Source: Lachnoanaerobaculum sp. ICM7 (GTDB lineage Bacteria; Bacillota; Clostridia; Lachnospirales; Lachnospiraceae). From it: a stretch of 64,000 bases of DNA. The notes below the pieces were generated by a model, which was given only the letters and a program-made list of their open reading frames with translations, ran no database searches and was not told the origin of the DNA. The DNA lies in the NCBI RefSeq assembly GCF_000287675.1, contig NZ_ALJL01000005.1, positions 1 through 64,000 on the forward strand, read 5' to 3'. Shown here piece after piece: positions 62,096 through 64,000 of the stretch (position 1 is its first letter; each line of letters begins with the position of its first letter). The position numbers were made by a program, and so were the translations under genes.

Positions 62096-62758
62096 TTATT
62101 TCCAACTGATATCAAGTTTCCTCTTCTCTCTCACACACTCCGTCAAATATAGATTAATCAATGTTTGATACGGAATACCTGTTTCTACAGCTTCTTCTTT
62201 AAAATAGTCTATAACCGTTGGCGATATCTTTATAGTTACCTGTTTCTTAAGTTCTTTAATGTATGGATTTTTTATAGCTTTACTAAAATCAAATTCCTTT
62301 TCAAGAAATTCATCTCTCATAGATTCACTCATGATAAAATACTCCATATCCCCACTGTTCCAAATATACATAATAGCGGATACAGGATTTTTCCCTTCCT
62401 CCCAAAGCCATCCTGAATAAGTAGTTGAATTTCCAAAGTAGCCTTCTGTAATAATCTCAAACTCAGAATTTTTATGAACTTCCATAAATTCCTTTAAAGA
62501 AATACTATTTCCCGTAAAACGTCCTTTCCCTAAAGTTTTATTAAAAATCAACATACTGCATAGGCTCAAATCGCAATCTTTAAAACAAACTTCACCTGTA
62601 TATTCTCTTTCTTCATTATCGATATATCTAAATAATGTATCCAACCTTAGAGTAAGCATTTTATTATGGAATTTAAATTCCTTTACCCTGCTGTTTTGGA
62701 GACTGAAAATAATATTACTATGTCTGTCATATATAAATTTATTAAAATTTTTGTCCAT
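62096..62758 (-). CDS. Unknown beta-rich domain fused to a ribbon-helix-helix (BrnA/CopG-like) C-terminus
   Basis: 220 residues in two parts. Residues about 1-140 are unrecognised, beta-rich by appearance (VKEFKFHNKMLTLRLDTLFR, YTGEVCFKDCDLSLC). Residues about 160-220 match ribbon-helix-helix antitoxins (LKKQVTIKISPTVIDYFKEE, TGIPYQTLINLYLTECVREK), a form seen in BrnA-like proteins. No toxin ORF is adjacent. GGGGTAA precedes the ATG. It may be an orphan regulator or half of a novel pair; it stands next to an integrase. Confidence 0.75.
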   Translation of the reverse strand: MDKNFNKFIYDRHSNIIFSLQNSRVKEFKFHNKMLTLRLDTLFRYIDNEEREYTGEVCFKDCDLSLCSMLIFNKTLGKGRFTGNSISLKEFMEVHKNSEFEIITEGYFGNSTTYSGWLWEEGKNPVSAIMYIWNSGDMEYFIMSESMRDEFLEKEFDFSKAIKNPYIKELKKQVTIKISPTVIDYFKEEAVETGIPYQTLINLYLTECVREKRKLDISWK

Positions 62759-62947
62759 AATTTACCCCTGAATGAATCTATAGCCGCAGATTATTTTATT
62801 CTACTGTCTACTTATCTTGAATCTGCAATGTCTTATAATTATTATACATTATTCTATTAAACATTGGTGTTAGATTTTAAATATACAACAACAGTCCTCC
62901 ATCGGTCACAAAACTATATTACAGGCACTCCTATATACAATACTTCT

Positions 62948-63877
62948 TTACAAAAGATTTGAAAGCGACCTCATTACAAGGTCAATATCCTGATTTTCAA
63001 GCTCCTGTATCACATGTAAATATGTTTTCTGTGTGGTAGTCATACTTGCATGTCCGAGCCTTCTTGCTACACTGGCGATAGATACTCCGGCATATAGTAA
63101 AATAGAAGCATGTGTATGACGAAGCCCATGTACAGAGATAACCGGAATATTCAGCTTTTTACAGTACCTCACCAAAATATCATTAACTGTAGAGTTATAA
63201 ACCTTATTATCTCTTACAAATATAGGCTTATCTGCCGGAAGATCCTTTACAAGTGTGGCAAATTGCATCACCACCTGCCAGTCAATCTGTATCTTTCGCA
63301 CTGACGACTTGTTTTTTGTAGGTGAAAAACCACCGCCTTCCTTATAATTCCAGGTCTTATTCACCGATACTGTCTGATGTGCAAAATCAAAGTCATTCGG
63401 TGTAATTGCAAGACCTTCTGAAAATCTCATTCCGGTCTTTGCCAAAAGTAAAATAAACCAGTCCCAACTCACCTCATCTTCAAGAGTCAAGCTCTTTAAA
63501 AGACTGTGAAGTTCAAACTGGTTCAAATACTTGATTTTCTTATTTGACGGAATCTTACCTTTGATAATAACTTTCCTGGTAGGATCCCTTGGAACAAGTC
63601 CCTCATCTACCGCATCCAGTATAGCTCCCTTTAACTGGTGGTGAAAATCCATAGTTGTCTGACGCTCATGCTCCTTGGCATAATCATTAATAATCTGTTG
63701 ATATTCAACCCTTGAAATATCACATAGGCGAAGCTGTGGAGCCAGCTTCTCAACCCATATAAGACTCATCTTATACTTTGATAAAGTCACATCCCTGATA
63801 GCACCTTCCTTATATATTGCTATCCATTCTTTATAAAAATCTTTCAATAAATCTGTTGATTGAAAATCCTTAGGCAT
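62948..63877 (-). CDS. Tyrosine site-specific integrase
   Basis: 309 residues: an N-terminal SAM-like core-binding domain (about 1-100) and a catalytic domain with Arg in TGMRFSEGLAI, Lys in FSPTKNKSSVRKIQI, His-x-x-Arg in VHGLRHTHASILLYAG, His in LGHASMTTTQKT and nucleophile Tyr in KTYLHV. All catalytic residues are present. The arm-binding N-terminal domain of Tn916-type or phage integrases is missing, so it is shorter than those (about 400 residues). GGAAGGAGAG precedes the ATG. Probably marks the edge of an integrated element continuing beyond the window. Confidence 0.92.
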   Translation of the reverse strand: MPKDFQSTDLLKDFYKEWIAIYKEGAIRDVTLSKYKMSLIWVEKLAPQLRLCDISRVEYQQIINDYAKEHERQTTMDFHHQLKGAILDAVDEGLVPRDPTRKVIIKGKIPSNKKIKYLNQFELHSLLKSLTLEDEVSWDWFILLLAKTGMRFSEGLAITPNDFDFAHQTVSVNKTWNYKEGGGFSPTKNKSSVRKIQIDWQVVMQFATLVKDLPADKPIFVRDNKVYNSTVNDILVRYCKKLNIPVISVHGLRHTHASILLYAGVSIASVARRLGHASMTTTQKTYLHVIQELENQDIDLVMRSLSNLL

Positions 63878-63937
63878 ATCTCTCCTTCCTACCGATGAAG
63901 GACCTGCCTAAGGATATTATAAATCTTTGATATTAAA

Positions 63938-64000
63938 TTATTCTACATCTTCATTATCCGGATCCTTAATATCTATATCATATAAAATATAGTCTCTCAA
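63938..64000 (-). CDS. C-terminal end of an unknown protein, cut by the window
   Basis: The minus-strand frame is open from the window edge for 20 codons to a TAA at 63938 and ends in DYILYDIDIKDPDNEDVE. It lies about 60 bases upstream of the integrase in the same direction. Too short to identify. Confidence 0.45.
   Translation of the reverse strand: MRDYILYDIDIKDPDNEDVE

Overview
The DNA is AT-rich, low-GC Firmicute chromosome. The gene families (anaerobic cobalamin synthesis, Rex, a McsA-McsB-ClpC cluster, MgtE, diaminopimelate dehydrogenase, DUF4250, AICAR transformylase separate from an IMP cyclohydrolase) point to an obligately anaerobic clostridium, most likely a Lachnospiraceae member. 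This placement is an inference from gene content; no rRNA or tRNA gene was seen.

Layout. 1-1.5 kb: 3' part of an IS110-family element with a GC-rich, hairpin-rich non-coding tail. 1.5-13.7 kb (+): cobalamin genes cbiET, then a formate/nitrite-type channel, two unknown genes and cbiA-cobT-cobU-cobS-cbiB-cbiF-cobD-cbiP-cbiC, mostly overlapping. 13.9-21.3 kb (-): a small membrane protein and a probable single operon rex-acpS-nnrD-alr-corC-MATE-yebC-DUF4250, driven by a promoter carrying a Rex-like operator. 21.5-25.2 kb (+): an ABC-F ATPase, a small membrane protein and an AbiEi/AbiEii toxin-antitoxin pair with a long inverted repeat around its promoter. 25.3-36.9 kb (-): topA-dprA-yifB, galE, a two-gene purine module (stand-alone AICAR transformylase plus PurO-type IMP cyclohydrolase) and a MacB-like ABC system with a large secreted partner. 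37.1-41.6 kb (-): clpC-mcsB-mcsA led by a GntR-type regulator where CtsR usually stands. 41.9-45.0 kb: a candidate small RNA, a HIT protein, pyrC, and rplJ-rplL with an L10 leader. 45.1-50.3 kb (-): a truncated TraX-like ORF, a YetF-type protein, a small RelA/SpoT-like synthetase with a two-component system, and mgtE. 50.3-57.2 kb (-): pnp, rpsO, a 950-residue FMN-binding surface protein and ddh. 57.4-60.7 kb (-): cobalt ECF transporter cbiQ-cbiO-cbiM-cbiN under a cobalamin riboswitch. 60.7-64 kb (-): a flavin disulfide oxidoreductase, a protein with a ribbon-helix-helix-like C-terminus, and a tyrosine integrase at the edge of an accessory element.

How the parts fit. Cobalt uptake at 57-60 kb supplies the corrin pathway at 1.5-13.7 kb, which holds the middle and late steps (C11 methylation, C5/C15 methylation, methylmutase, amidations, aminopropanol arm, nucleotide-loop assembly). 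Cobalt chelation, the early methylations and adenosylation are not in this window. The points most worth following up are the split non-orthologous purine end-steps, the GntR-for-CtsR replacement with its own operator, the candidate three-hairpin RNA at 41.9 kb, the AbiE operator and the non-coding tail of the IS110 element.
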